Positions 1 through 8,035 of a stretch of 40,880 nt of DNA are shown here, one piece after another. The stretch is from Pollutimonas bauzanensis_A (GTDB lineage: Bacteria; Pseudomonadota; Gammaproteobacteria; Burkholderiales; Burkholderiaceae_B): contig NZ_JBEBUX010000019.1 of NCBI RefSeq assembly GCF_040393045.1, forward strand, positions 1-40,880, given 5' to 3'. The first letter of the stretch is position 1. Each line of letters begins with the position of its first letter. The translations under genes were made by a program, and so were the position numbers. Under the pieces are notes generated by a model. That model did not search any database, was not told the origin of the DNA, and saw nothing but the letters and a program-made list of their open reading frames with translations.

Positions 1-384
1 CCAGCGACGCAGTTCGTCGGGGCCGATCAATTCTTCGTGGGTATAGCCGTCCTGGCGCAAGGAGGCCACGCGCGACTCAAGGCTATTCAGCGAGGCTTGG
101 CTCTCGGCAACGCAGATCTGGCCGCTGGGATTAAAGCCGCAGTTGTCACCCACCAGCGACTGGAGCCCATGCCACATCTCCATGGATTCCAGAGACAAGT
201 CGAGCTCTCCGCGGTCGCGGTTCAGGGTTCGTACGCCGGCGGCGGTCGCGCCTGAGGCGTGGCGGCCGACCCAGGCCCGTTCTATCACGATCACGCGCTT
301 ACCGGCACGCGCCAGATGGAGGGCCGACGACAAACCGTGCAGGCCGCCTCCGATCACGGCGACGTCATAGATATGGCTCGTCAT
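1..384 (-). CDS. FAD-dependent oxidoreductase, DadA/DAO family (C-terminus beyond window)
   Basis: The first 128 codons are visible and the rest lies beyond base 1. The protein opens with MTSHIYDVAVIGGGLHGLSS, a Rossmann FAD-binding GxGxxG motif at about residues 11-16, followed by an acidic strand end (VIVIER). This is the N-terminus of the glycine oxidase/D-amino-acid dehydrogenase (DAO) family. The ATG overlaps the TGA of the upstream FAD/NAD subunit by 4 bp (ATGA), so translational coupling in one operon is likely. It is the second DAO-type protein of this operon. It could be an alternative substrate-oxidising subunit or a separate amine oxidase. The substrate cannot be told from this fragment. 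Confidence 0.85.
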   Translation of the reverse strand, partial: MTSHIYDVAVIGGGLHGLSSALHLARAGKRVIVIERAWVGRHASGATAAGVRTLNRDRGELDLSLESMEMWHGLQSLVGDNCGFNPSGQICVAESQASLNSLESRVASLRQDGYTHEELIGPDELRRW

Positions 385-1781
385 GGCAGGTCGTCTCCGA
401 TATCCAGCGAGGCAAGTTCGCCCAGTGTCAATGGTTTCAGAGGCGGTCGAATGCGGTAGAAGCCCACCTCGCTGACGTCGCACTTTTGTTCTGCCGCCAG
501 GATATGGGCGATGGTGTAGCCGCATTGGCGACCCTGGCAAGGTCCCATGCCGGCCCGTGTGATCGACTTGATCTGATTCGGACCGGGTTTCCCTATTTTG
601 GCTGCTGCCCGGATGTCGCCTGCGGTCAACTCTTCACAACGGCACACGATAGTGTCGTCGGAGGGTTGGAACACGCGCCGATCCGGAGGATACATGGCGT
701 CCAGCATGGGCCGTATAGCAAGTTCTTTGTCCAGTTTCTTGCGTAGAGGCAGGGCGAGCTGTTCGGCTTGCTGTTCGGATATCTTCTTGAGGCGCAGCGC
801 CACACCGATCGCCGCAATCTCACCGCGTACTTGCGCGGCACGCGCACCGCCGATGCCTGTCGCGTCGCCGGCCGCGAACACGCCGGCCTGACTGGTTTGG
901 CCCCAGTTGTCCACGTTGGGCGCCATACATGCCTGCGCAGGCAGCCATGTATGGGTGCACTCAAGAGACCGGGTGATGTGTATGGACGGCACGACACCCT
1001 CATGTACCAGTAATAATTTGGCGGGCACACGATGCGTCGCGCCATCGCTGCTTTCGTACTCGACGTGGGTCAGTCGGCCTTCACCTTCCGCACGAAACTG
1101 GCGCACACCGCGAAGAATGGGTACCTTGGCAGCTTGCAGCCCCTTGATCCATTGATATCCCTTGCGCATGTCGCGCCAGCTTCCCATAGCCGCCAGAAAG
1201 TGCGGCATACCGCGGCGCCAGCTGCTTGCAGGTGCCGTGTCCAGCCAGCCAGCGATCTTTCCGCCGGCTTTCAGTAACTGCGTCATGTACAACAGCACCA
1301 ATGGTCCGCTTCCTGCTATCCAGACCGGATCTGTCGGAATCTGCTGCGACACCTTCAAGGTAATCTGGGCTGCGCCGACGGTCATCACGCCCGGCAAGGT
1401 CCAGCCAGGAAAGGGCGCTGGCCGCTCTTGCGCACCCGTCGCCAGCAATACGTTGTCGGCTTGCACGATTTCGGCTTTCTGGGCCGAGCTCATGTAAATA
1501 TGCCAGCCTGGCTCCAGCTGCCATACCTGCGTGTTGGGCTGGTACTCGGCGCCACAGCGCCTGAACGCTTGCGCCACGGCCTGTCCGGCGCGGTATTCGT
1601 CGCCCAGCAGTTTGCCGGTTTCTGTGTCCGCAACCGCTTCTACAGCGCGCCAGATCTGGCCGCCGGGAGCTTGTTGCTCATCGATTACCAACGTTTTCAG
1701 CCCGAGACTCGAAGCGCGAATGGCAGCGCTCATACCGGCGGGGCCGGATCCAATAATCGTCAGATCGTATTTGCGCGTCAT
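381..1781 (-). CDS. FAD/NAD(P)-dependent oxidoreductase, large subunit of an opine/D-hydroxyproline dehydrogenase-like complex
   Basis: 466 residues. The N-terminus has a dinucleotide fold (IIGSGPAGMSAAIRAS, residues about 9-24). A second nucleotide site (WIAGSGPLVLLYM) lies near residue 155, and a GVFAAGDATG FAD motif near 300. The C-terminus carries a BFD-like 2Fe-2S domain with Cys pairs CRC at about 385 and CQGRQC at about 420. This is the architecture of HcnB, octopine/nopaline oxidase subunit A and the large subunit of D-hydroxyproline dehydrogenases, which pass electrons from a DAO-type subunit. The ATG overlaps the stop of the small 2Fe-2S gene by 4 bp, and its own stop overlaps the next ATG by 4 bp. 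The complex is inferred from family and gene order; the substrate is unknown. Confidence 0.88.
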   Translation of the reverse strand: MTRKYDLTIIGSGPAGMSAAIRASSLGLKTLVIDEQQAPGGQIWRAVEAVADTETGKLLGDEYRAGQAVAQAFRRCGAEYQPNTQVWQLEPGWHIYMSSAQKAEIVQADNVLLATGAQERPAPFPGWTLPGVMTVGAAQITLKVSQQIPTDPVWIAGSGPLVLLYMTQLLKAGGKIAGWLDTAPASSWRRGMPHFLAAMGSWRDMRKGYQWIKGLQAAKVPILRGVRQFRAEGEGRLTHVEYESSDGATHRVPAKLLLVHEGVVPSIHITRSLECTHTWLPAQACMAPNVDNWGQTSQAGVFAAGDATGIGGARAAQVRGEIAAIGVALRLKKISEQQAEQLALPLRKKLDKELAIRPMLDAMYPPDRRVFQPSDDTIVCRCEELTAGDIRAAAKIGKPGPNQIKSITRAGMGPCQGRQCGYTIAHILAAEQKCDVSEVGFYRIRPPLKPLTLGELASLDIGDDLP

Positions 1782-2086
1782 GCTGTGATGCTCCGCTTGC
1801 CATGCTGGCGTTCGACGGCCATGCCGTCACGGACGGTGACCAGACAGGTCTGTGTGGATGCAACCCCGTCCACCGTGGCGAGGCAATCAAAGCAGACACC
1901 CATCATGCAGTAAGGGGCGCGCGGGTTGCCGTGCACAGGCGTACTGCGGGCCACAGGCGAATCCTGCCGCAACAACACCGAGGCAACGGTCTCGCCGGGA
2001 CTGGCCGTGACGCGCTGGCCGTCGATGGTCAAGGTAAGCGCTTGCGCGCCGGGATTACTCAATTGATGAAACATTGAATCGCTCAT
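1778..2086 (-). CDS. small 2Fe-2S ferredoxin-type subunit of the oxidase complex
   Basis: 102 residues forming a single ferredoxin-like domain. Cysteines at about residues 60, 65, 68 and 80 (PYCMMGVCFDC, then TQTC) give the C-x4-C-x2-C-x11-C arrangement of HcnA/SoxA-like small subunits. The gene lies between a DAO-type gene and the large FAD/NAD subunit, as in hcnABC, ooxAB and D-hydroxyproline dehydrogenase operons. Its proposed ATG lies 32 bp inside the upstream DAO gene and has no clear Shine-Dalgarno sequence. A second in-frame ATG at 2074 would shorten the overlap to 20 bp. Electron transfer between the two flavin subunits is the expected role. Confidence 0.85.
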   Translation of the reverse strand: MSDSMFHQLSNPGAQALTLTIDGQRVTASPGETVASVLLRQDSPVARSTPVHGNPRAPYCMMGVCFDCLATVDGVASTQTCLVTVRDGMAVERQHGKRSITA

Positions 2087-3188
2087 GATGAAAAAAATTC
2101 AGACGGGACTCCAGCTTCGCGTTGTGCAGGCAATTCGCCAAGGGTCCCGCGTGGAAGGACGCCAACGTGACGCCGGAGTGACATAGCGCGATCCACGCGC
2201 CAGGGTATTCAGCAGACTCCGCATAAACCGGACAGCCGTCGGGCGTCATGATGCGCAAGCATGACCATTGCCGTATCAGACGGGCGCTGGCCAGATCGGG
2301 CAGTACTTGTAGCGCCTGCCGGCTCATTTGGGCGGCGGCCGATGAGGTCGTGCCAAGATTGAAGCCTACGTCTTCCTGGGTCAGCCCTATCATCACCGTA
2401 CCTTCGCGGGTCTGACGCAGGCCGCTGGCTGGCAGCGGCAATAGTGGTGCCAGCCTCTCGGTAACCATCAGCTGCCCGCGTTGCGGGCGCAGGGGCACAT
2501 CCAGCCCGACCATGGGACCCAAGGCGGACGAGCCCAGCCCTGCCGCAATGATGATTTGTGCTGCGTCGAACTGCCGATGACGGGTCTGTACCGAAAAACC
2601 GCCCTGGCTCAACGGTACTATGCGATCCACGGCGTGGTTACCCAGTAAAGTTCCTCCGTGCCGAACCAGGCCTTTCTGCAAAGCCGCCAGCAAGCGCAGC
2701 GGATTGACATGCCCATCGGTGGCACCGAAACTCGCCCCGCTTACGTCGTTGCCCAGGCGCACGCCAGGCAACAGCTTTTGTAAATCCGTCCGATCCAGGA
2801 TCTGCGTACAGGGCTCATGTTCGGGCGTTTCTTCGTGCCATTGCGACAGCCGTGTCCGGCGTGCTTGCAGTTGAGATTCGCCCACGCAGAAATTCAAGCC
2901 GCCCTTGCTTTCGTAGTCCAGGCATATGCCGGTCTCGTCCATCAACTGGTCGGCGAAGACGGGCCACAACTGGGCGGCTTCGTGCGAAAGCCGTTGATAT
3001 GCCGGGTTACCGTAACCTTTGCCTTGCACCCATACCAGGCCGAAATTTGCTTTGGCGGCTCGAAAGTCTGCATCGCCGCCGTCCAGAACCAGCACCCGAG
3101 TGTGGTCATTGGCCAGGCCATAAGCGATGGCGGCACCCACCATGCCAGCGCCGATGACAATTACGTCATAAGATTCAGATATTGGCAT
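2055..3188 (-). CDS. FAD-dependent oxidoreductase, DadA/DAO family, catalytic subunit of the opine-type oxidase
   Basis: About 377 residues. I chose the ATG at 3188 because MPISESYDVIVIGAGMVGAA places the GxGxxG motif at the usual distance from the N-terminus; the open frame continues upstream to 3392, but only into the antisense of lysR. Typical DAO features follow: a C-terminal FAD/substrate segment ending in a GVTLA-type motif, and an RPQRGQLMVTERL strand as in glycine/sarcosine oxidases. It resembles HcnC, OoxB and the D-hydroxyproline dehydrogenase beta subunit, which oxidise the C-N bond of a D-amino acid or opine. It is first in the minus-strand operon. The start codon lies only 19 bp from the divergent lysR start, so its promoter must overlap coding DNA. 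Confidence 0.87.
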   Translation of the reverse strand: MPISESYDVIVIGAGMVGAAIAYGLANDHTRVLVLDGGDADFRAAKANFGLVWVQGKGYGNPAYQRLSHEAAQLWPVFADQLMDETGICLDYESKGGLNFCVGESQLQARRTRLSQWHEETPEHEPCTQILDRTDLQKLLPGVRLGNDVSGASFGATDGHVNPLRLLAALQKGLVRHGGTLLGNHAVDRIVPLSQGGFSVQTRHRQFDAAQIIIAAGLGSSALGPMVGLDVPLRPQRGQLMVTERLAPLLPLPASGLRQTREGTVMIGLTQEDVGFNLGTTSSAAAQMSRQALQVLPDLASARLIRQWSCLRIMTPDGCPVYAESAEYPGAWIALCHSGVTLASFHAGPLANCLHNAKLESRLNFFHHERFNVSSIE

Positions 3189-3207
3189 GTTGATTTGATG
3201 GAAAAGT

Positions 3208-4125
3208 ATGAATAAGTCGCTCAACCTTCGACAGGTCGAGGCGTTTAAGGCGGTGATCGAGCTGGGCACTGTCAGCCGCGCGGCCGATGCGCTGTTTGTG
3301 TCCCAACCCGCTGTCAGCAAGCTGCTGAGCAAACTGGAAGAAGATACGGGCCTGAACCTGTTCGACCGGGTGCGAGGCAAGCTTGCGCCCACGAGTCATG
3401 GGATGCGCCTGTATGAAGAGATCGACCGGGTCTTCACCGGCCTGCGCCAGCTTGAACAAGCCGTTGATTCGATACGCCGCGACGAGCAGCGGCAACTGAC
3501 GGTAGGCGTCATGCCCGCCTTGTCGGGTTCGTTCGTGCGCCGCGTCACCATGAATTTCATCAAGTCCCATCCCAATGTTCATGTATCGATCCAGACGAGA
3601 GGCTCGCAGTTCCTGGCCGATTGGCTTGTCACGCGGCAGATCGACGTGGCGTTGGTTGGCAGCCGGGTAGAGAACCCCTACATCGACCGCGAACCGTTGA
3701 TTTCCTCGCCGCTGTTTTGTGCCATGCCGATGAATCATGTATTGACCAAAAAACGGGTTATCCGCGCGTCTGACCTGGACGGTGTGCCTTTCGTGTCGTT
3801 TGCGACAGGAAGCCAGACCGACGAATTGGTCCAGAAGGCCTTCGATGCGGTCGGTGCTACACGGAATTACGTGCTCGACACGGTGACCGCGCCAACGGTA
3901 TGCGAATTTGTCGCGGCCGGCATGGGCGTGTCTTTGATTCATCCGCTGTTTGCCGAAGGCACGCAGGGCCGTATCGCACTGCGCCGGTTCGATCCTGAGA
4001 TCTACTTCAAGTTTCAGTTGTGCCGCATGCGGACCTCCCGCAATGCCCGCCTCATCGAGGCGTTCATGCATGAGGCCCGAGTGGTGGCTCAAGAAGTGTC
4101 GAATGAACTGCTTCATGGACAATGA
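3208..4125 (+). CDS. LysR-family transcriptional regulator, NocR/OccR-like
   Basis: 305 residues. The winged helix-turn-helix occupies residues about 6-64 (LRQVEAFKAVIELGTVSRAA, then SQPAVSKLLSKLEEDTGLNL), and the rest is a periplasmic-binding-fold effector domain. The LRQVEAF opening resembles that of NocR/OccR, regulators of opine catabolism, which suits the adjacent opine-oxidase-like operon. The gene is divergent from that operon with 19 bp between start codons and converges on the binding-protein gene at 4141. The effector is probably the oxidase substrate, by inference from the neighbours. The start cannot be moved far downstream because the HTH begins within the first ten residues. Confidence 0.9.
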   Translation: MNKSLNLRQVEAFKAVIELGTVSRAADALFVSQPAVSKLLSKLEEDTGLNLFDRVRGKLAPTSHGMRLYEEIDRVFTGLRQLEQAVDSIRRDEQRQLTVGVMPALSGSFVRRVTMNFIKSHPNVHVSIQTRGSQFLADWLVTRQIDVALVGSRVENPYIDREPLISSPLFCAMPMNHVLTKKRVIRASDLDGVPFVSFATGSQTDELVQKAFDAVGATRNYVLDTVTAPTVCEFVAAGMGVSLIHPLFAEGTQGRIALRRFDPEIYFKFQLCRMRTSRNARLIEAFMHEARVVAQEVSNELLHGQ

Positions 4126-4140
4126 TCCGGCCGTCGCGGC

Positions 4141-5709
4141 TTACTGGGCCTTCACGGAGGTCTTTTCCGTGATCGGTGGCGACAAGTTCAGCGAACCATC
4201 CAGTTTGTAGCCATAGTCCACATTGCTGCCATGTGCCCACACCTGTTTCAGGCCGAAGAGCGGAATGCTGCACACGTCTGCGTGTATCTTCGCTTGTGCG
4301 TCTTTCCACAGAGCCAACTGCTTGGCATCATCAGGCTCAACACGCGCCGCCCGTATGCTTTCATCGGCCACCGCACAGTGCGAGAAGTTTGACATGGCAG
4401 TGGGGGAACCGATCGCCGCGGCTGAGTCAAAGAACTCGGACAAGTAGGCATCGGCATTCGGGAAGCGGGCCGCGCCGTAGAACACGATTGCGCTCTGATC
4501 TTGACGGCTGCGCGCTTGATACGTTGCATGATCCACCACTTCCAGCTCTAGCTTGATGCCGGACTTGGCCAACTGCGACTGCACGATTTCCATAATGGGC
4601 AGTTGGGCCGAGATATTTGACACGATGGACTTGATCTCTATGCCCTTGGGGAAGCCCGCCTCGGCCAGCAAGGCCTTGGCGTGCTCGGGGTCGTGTTTGT
4701 AGGCGCCTGAGCCGCAATCGTGGCCCAGATAGCCTTCGGGCACGATGGAGCAACCCTTGGATGCTACGTCCTTGCCGGCATAACGAATGATCTCGTCCAC
4801 GTTGACGGCCTCTGCGATCGCCTGGCGTACTTTGACGTTGTCCAGTGGCTTAATGTTGCGGTTCAGATGCAGGATCCGAAATTCTGCCGGTTCGAAAATG
4901 TCGACATTCACGTCCCGCTTGCGAGCACGCTCCACCCAGCGCTGTTCGCGCTTACCTTGGATGATGTCGATTTCTTGCGATGAGAAAGCCAGATCCCGTG
5001 CGCTATCGGAAGGAATCATGCGGTAAGTGATGCCAGCGATTTTCGGCTTGCCGCGGTAATACTCGTCGTTGGCGACCAGCTGCACATACTGCTGGGTCAC
5101 ATGTTTGCCAAAGGCGAAAGGACCCGTGCCGATGGGAGATGCGCCGAACTTGGTGCCCAGCTTCTCGGCTGCCGCCTTGCTGACGATATTCCCGCCGTGA
5201 TAATCCGACACGCGTCCAAGGAAGCCCGAGTCCGGATACTTTAGGGTCACGCGCACCGTGTAATCATCAACCGCTTCAAATTTTTCGACGCCATTGAAGG
5301 TCGCGGCAAAACTCGAGCGCTTCGGGTCTGCCGCGCGTTCCAGGGAATAGACGACGTCTTCGGCCTTGACCTCACCGTAGCCCCCGTGAAACTTGACGCC
5401 TTTGCGCAGCTTGAACGTCCAGACGGTGCTGTCTTTCGACGCTTCCCAGCTTTCGGCCAGATCAGCCTCCAGCTTGGTGGGATCGGCGCTGCCCGGTGCA
5501 AAGCGAACGAGGCCATCGAACATTTGGCTCGCGACGCCCTTGTCTGCCGTGGAGGTGGCGCGATGTGGGTCGAGCGTGGCGTTATCGGCTGCGCCCGAGC
5601 TGATTCGCAGCATGGGTCGTTCTGGGTCCTGTGCGTAGACAGAAGAAGACAAGCTTGCGCTCAAGGCCAGCACGGTGGACGTTAAGACAGACAGCGTTTT
5701 TAGTTTCAT
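4141..5709 (-). CDS. periplasmic solute-binding protein, dipeptide/opine/nickel family 5 (SBP_bac_5)
   Basis: 522 residues from the ATG at 5709. I preferred this start because MKLKTLSVLTSTVLALSASL begins a classic Sec signal peptide ending near VYAQD; the frame itself opens further upstream at 5775. The mature protein has family-5 hallmarks: LRISSGAADNATLDPHRATS, then KDSTVWTFKLRKGVKFH and a late DHATYQ segment. Such proteins deliver oligopeptides, opines or glycosides to DppBCDF-type ABC transporters. No permease or ATPase gene accompanies it here, so it is an orphan receptor. A good sigma-70 promoter lies 38 bp upstream. It may share its substrate with the oxidase operon beyond lysR, since both run on the same strand. 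Confidence 0.9.
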   Translation of the reverse strand: MKLKTLSVLTSTVLALSASLSSSVYAQDPERPMLRISSGAADNATLDPHRATSTADKGVASQMFDGLVRFAPGSADPTKLEADLAESWEASKDSTVWTFKLRKGVKFHGGYGEVKAEDVVYSLERAADPKRSSFAATFNGVEKFEAVDDYTVRVTLKYPDSGFLGRVSDYHGGNIVSKAAAEKLGTKFGASPIGTGPFAFGKHVTQQYVQLVANDEYYRGKPKIAGITYRMIPSDSARDLAFSSQEIDIIQGKREQRWVERARKRDVNVDIFEPAEFRILHLNRNIKPLDNVKVRQAIAEAVNVDEIIRYAGKDVASKGCSIVPEGYLGHDCGSGAYKHDPEHAKALLAEAGFPKGIEIKSIVSNISAQLPIMEIVQSQLAKSGIKLELEVVDHATYQARSRQDQSAIVFYGAARFPNADAYLSEFFDSAAAIGSPTAMSNFSHCAVADESIRAARVEPDDAKQLALWKDAQAKIHADVCSIPLFGLKQVWAHGSNVDYGYKLDGSLNLSPPITEKTSVKAQ

Positions 5710-5746
5710 GGTTGCCCCTGGTTTTAATGTGGCTGTAACAAAGCCA

Positions 5747-5775
5747 ATCCTAGACAGGTAGCAAAGTGACGTCAA
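5747..5775 (-). promoter_or_regulatory. sigma-70 promoter of the family-5 binding-protein gene
   Basis: Read on the minus strand: TTGACG (5775-5770), a 17-base spacer, then TAGGAT (5752-5747). The match to TTGACA-17-TATAAT is close with optimal spacing, and the predicted start point near 5740 leaves a leader of about 30 bases before the ATG at 5709. The rest of the 5710-5930 gap shows no further gene or strong repeat. Confidence 0.6.
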
Positions 5776-5930
5776 AGTCCTTTATTGAACCAATGTATTC
5801 CTAAAGGTTATGAGGTAGCGGGATAAGAGGTGTTCTCCTAGGACGCTGCCGCTAGGCATCCGGGTTACTACCTATGCGCCCTCTTTACAAAAGCTGGGGT
5901 TTTCACTAAGGCGCTGCCTTGGTACTTTCG

Positions 5931-6830
5931 TTAGGTCAGATCCAAACTGGAAATATATTGGCGCAACCATCCATGAGCTAAATCCGTCTGGTGACGTTCA
6001 TGCCAGTACAGGGAAATGGACAGCGTCGGAATCTTGAACGGAACATCCAGGATCTGAATTTTTCGTGTCTTTTTTGCTTCCACCGCGATGCTGCCAGGGA
6101 CTGTGGCGATCAGGTCGGATTGCTCGACGACATGGGGGCACACCAGGTAGCTGGACAGTGTGGCGACGACTCTGCGCTTTTTGGGCTGGTCAGTGAGCAG
6201 GGACTCGATCTCCCGACTAAAAAAGCCTGTGTGGGCGGACAAGTCGATGTGGCCATGTTTCAGGTACTCGTTCAGTGTCCATTTCTGTTGAAGGCAAGGA
6301 TGTCCGTTTCTGACGATGCATTTGACGGGCTCGTTGAACAGGAAGCGCGTCCTTAATTCTGGCGTGGCCGCCGGAAAGTATCCGGCAATCAGTTCTGCAT
6401 GGTTGGTGTCCAGCATATTGAGGCCATGCAAAGGCTTGGCCGGCACCACCTTCAGATGAAAATGGGGTGCATCTTTGGACAGTCCGGCAACGAGCTTGGG
6501 CACCATCTTGAATTGCACATAATCCGTGGCATACAAAACGAGCGTTCGATGCGAGTAAAGCGGATGGAACTCCTCTTCAACAGAGGTGTGTGCCGACCAT
6601 TTGTCGAGCAAAGGCTTCATGTCCTGGTGCAACTCGATCGCTTTCTGGGTCGGTATCCACACCGACCCTTCCCGACTCAGCAATGGATCATGGAACAATG
6701 CACGCAGACGTATCAATGCCGCGCTCATTGACGGTTGAGTAAGCCCAAGCCTGTCGGCGGCTTTCGATACGCTTTTGGTCTGCATTAATGCATCGAATTG
6801 AACCAAAAGGTTCAGGTCTGGTTTCGCCAC
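5931..6830 (-). CDS. LysR-family transcriptional regulator
   Basis: 299 residues. The HTH is at residues about 5-60 (LNLLVQFDALMQTKSVSKAA, then TQPSMSAALIRLRALFHDPL), the form seen in the NodD/SyrM-like branch of the family. The start is a GTG at 6830, preceded by AAGGAG about ten bases upstream; no ATG is available in frame. The gene is divergent from the Bug receptor/hyuAB operon, and a dyad with the T-N11-A layout lies between them at 6890-6904, so it is the likely regulator of that operon. The inducer is unknown. Confidence 0.9.
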   Translation of the reverse strand: MAKPDLNLLVQFDALMQTKSVSKAADRLGLTQPSMSAALIRLRALFHDPLLSREGSVWIPTQKAIELHQDMKPLLDKWSAHTSVEEEFHPLYSHRTLVLYATDYVQFKMVPKLVAGLSKDAPHFHLKVVPAKPLHGLNMLDTNHAELIAGYFPAATPELRTRFLFNEPVKCIVRNGHPCLQQKWTLNEYLKHGHIDLSAHTGFFSREIESLLTDQPKKRRVVATLSSYLVCPHVVEQSDLIATVPGSIAVEAKKTRKIQILDVPFKIPTLSISLYWHERHQTDLAHGWLRQYISSLDLT

Positions 6831-6889
6831 GATGCCATGTCTCCTTACGAACGAGATCGTATTTTAGTATTTTTGTAATCAATAGAACA

Positions 6890-6904
6890 ATAGACATGGT
6901 CTAT
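6890..6904. promoter_or_regulatory. putative LysR-type operator (T-N11-A dyad)
   Basis: ATAGACATGGTCTAT has perfect 6-base arms around a 3-base centre and contains T-N11-A at 6891-6903. It sits about 60 bp before the lysR start (6830) and about 70 bp before the receptor start (6976), the usual place for a LysR recognition site between divergent genes. Confidence 0.5.
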
Positions 6905-6975
6905 GTATATCTGGTTGATTATCCGTATCATTTTCACCATGCAGCGTGAAAACCCAACACCTGAAGAGCAAACTC

Positions 6976-7959
6976 ATGACGAAATATCGACTTAAGCGTT
7001 TTCTGATCGTCGCGTTCGGCACCGCGTCATTTATGCTGGCCGTGCCTGCTCAGGCCGCATGGCCCGACGATCAAGTTATAAAAATGGTGGTTCCTTTTGC
7101 TGCGGGCGGATCCACGGATCTCGTCGCCCGTAAGCTCGCCGAGGGTGTCGCCAAAGAACTGAAGGCCAACGTGATTGTCGAGAATAAGGCGGGCGCAGGC
7201 GGCACGATCGGAACGGCCTATGTCGCCCGGCAGCCGGCGGACGGCTATACCATTTTGATGGGCACCGTCAGCACGAATGCCTCGGCTTCCTGTGTCTACC
7301 CGTCGTTGGCCTACGACCCGGTGAAAGATTTCACGCCGTTGGCGGTCGTGGCGACCATTCCCAATGTGCTTGAGGTGAATCAATCCGTGCCGGCCAATAC
7401 GCTGAAGGAATTTGTCGATCTGGTGAAAAAGGATCCGCAAAAGTATTCCTTCGCGTCGAACGGGGTAGGGACGTCGAATCATCTTGCCGCTGAACTATTC
7501 CTCTCGACGGCGGGTATTACGATGATCCATGCGCCTTACAGAGGTTCGGGACCGGCCTTGATTGATCTGGTTGGCGGACAGGTGGACTCGATGATGGATG
7601 TAGTGATGACGTCTTATCCCTACATTAAAGACAAGAAGCTGAAGGCGCTGGCGGTGACATCCAGCACGCGGTCGTTGTTGTTGCCTGATGTGCCAACCGT
7701 CGCAGAGCAGGGCTATCCCGGTTTCGAAGCCATGGTCTGGTTCGGTATATTCGGCCCGGCCAACTTGCCTCCAGAGATCACTGAACGGCTCGGAAAAGCG
7801 TTGGCCGCGACGATCAACCACGGTCCGTTGAAGCAATATCTATTGGATCAGGGTGCCGAGCCCTCGGATATCGTCGGCGACGATTTCAAGGCTATGGTGA
7901 CCAGCGAGGTCGCGAAATGGTGCGGTGTCACCAAGCAGGCCAACATCAAGCTTGATTAA
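6976..7959 (+). CDS. Bug/TctC-family periplasmic solute receptor
   Basis: 327 residues from the ATG at 6976; a GTG at 6946 would add ten residues. I chose the ATG because it follows a purine-rich GAAGAG and starts a standard signal peptide (KRFLIVAFGTASFMLAV, cleavage near AQAAWP). The mature protein has Bug hallmarks: VPFAAGGSTDLVARKLAEG, VENKAGAGGTIG, a NGVGTSNHLA loop and APYRGSGPALIDLVGGQVD. Bug proteins bind carboxylates and related small molecules, often without cognate TctAB membrane genes, as here. It precedes hyuA by 76 bp on the same strand and probably captures the substrate of that enzyme or a related compound. Confidence 0.92.
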   Translation: MTKYRLKRFLIVAFGTASFMLAVPAQAAWPDDQVIKMVVPFAAGGSTDLVARKLAEGVAKELKANVIVENKAGAGGTIGTAYVARQPADGYTILMGTVSTNASASCVYPSLAYDPVKDFTPLAVVATIPNVLEVNQSVPANTLKEFVDLVKKDPQKYSFASNGVGTSNHLAAELFLSTAGITMIHAPYRGSGPALIDLVGGQVDSMMDVVMTSYPYIKDKKLKALAVTSSTRSLLLPDVPTVAEQGYPGFEAMVWFGIFGPANLPPEITERLGKALAATINHGPLKQYLLDQGAEPSDIVGDDFKAMVTSEVAKWCGVTKQANIKLD

Positions 7960-8035
7960 CTAATCCCCTTAAAGCATGTTCGTTGGGTCTTGCGCCATTG
8001 CGCAGGGCCAGCGGAGCATATTGTCAGGAACTCAC

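Noticed and set aside
3189..3392. N-terminal extension of the DAO protein from 3392
   Set aside because: The extra residues are antisense to the lysR HTH and precede a complete FAD-binding N-terminus; the ATG at 3188 is sufficient.
3175..4122. Long minus-strand open frame (about 315 codons) opposite lysR
   Set aside because: It mirrors the lysR gene almost exactly, has no recognisable domain and is rich in His/Arg, typical of an antisense shadow in GC-rich DNA.
4126..4140. GC-rich bases between convergent lysR and binding-protein stops, considered as a terminator
   Set aside because: No stem longer than a few bases and no T-run.
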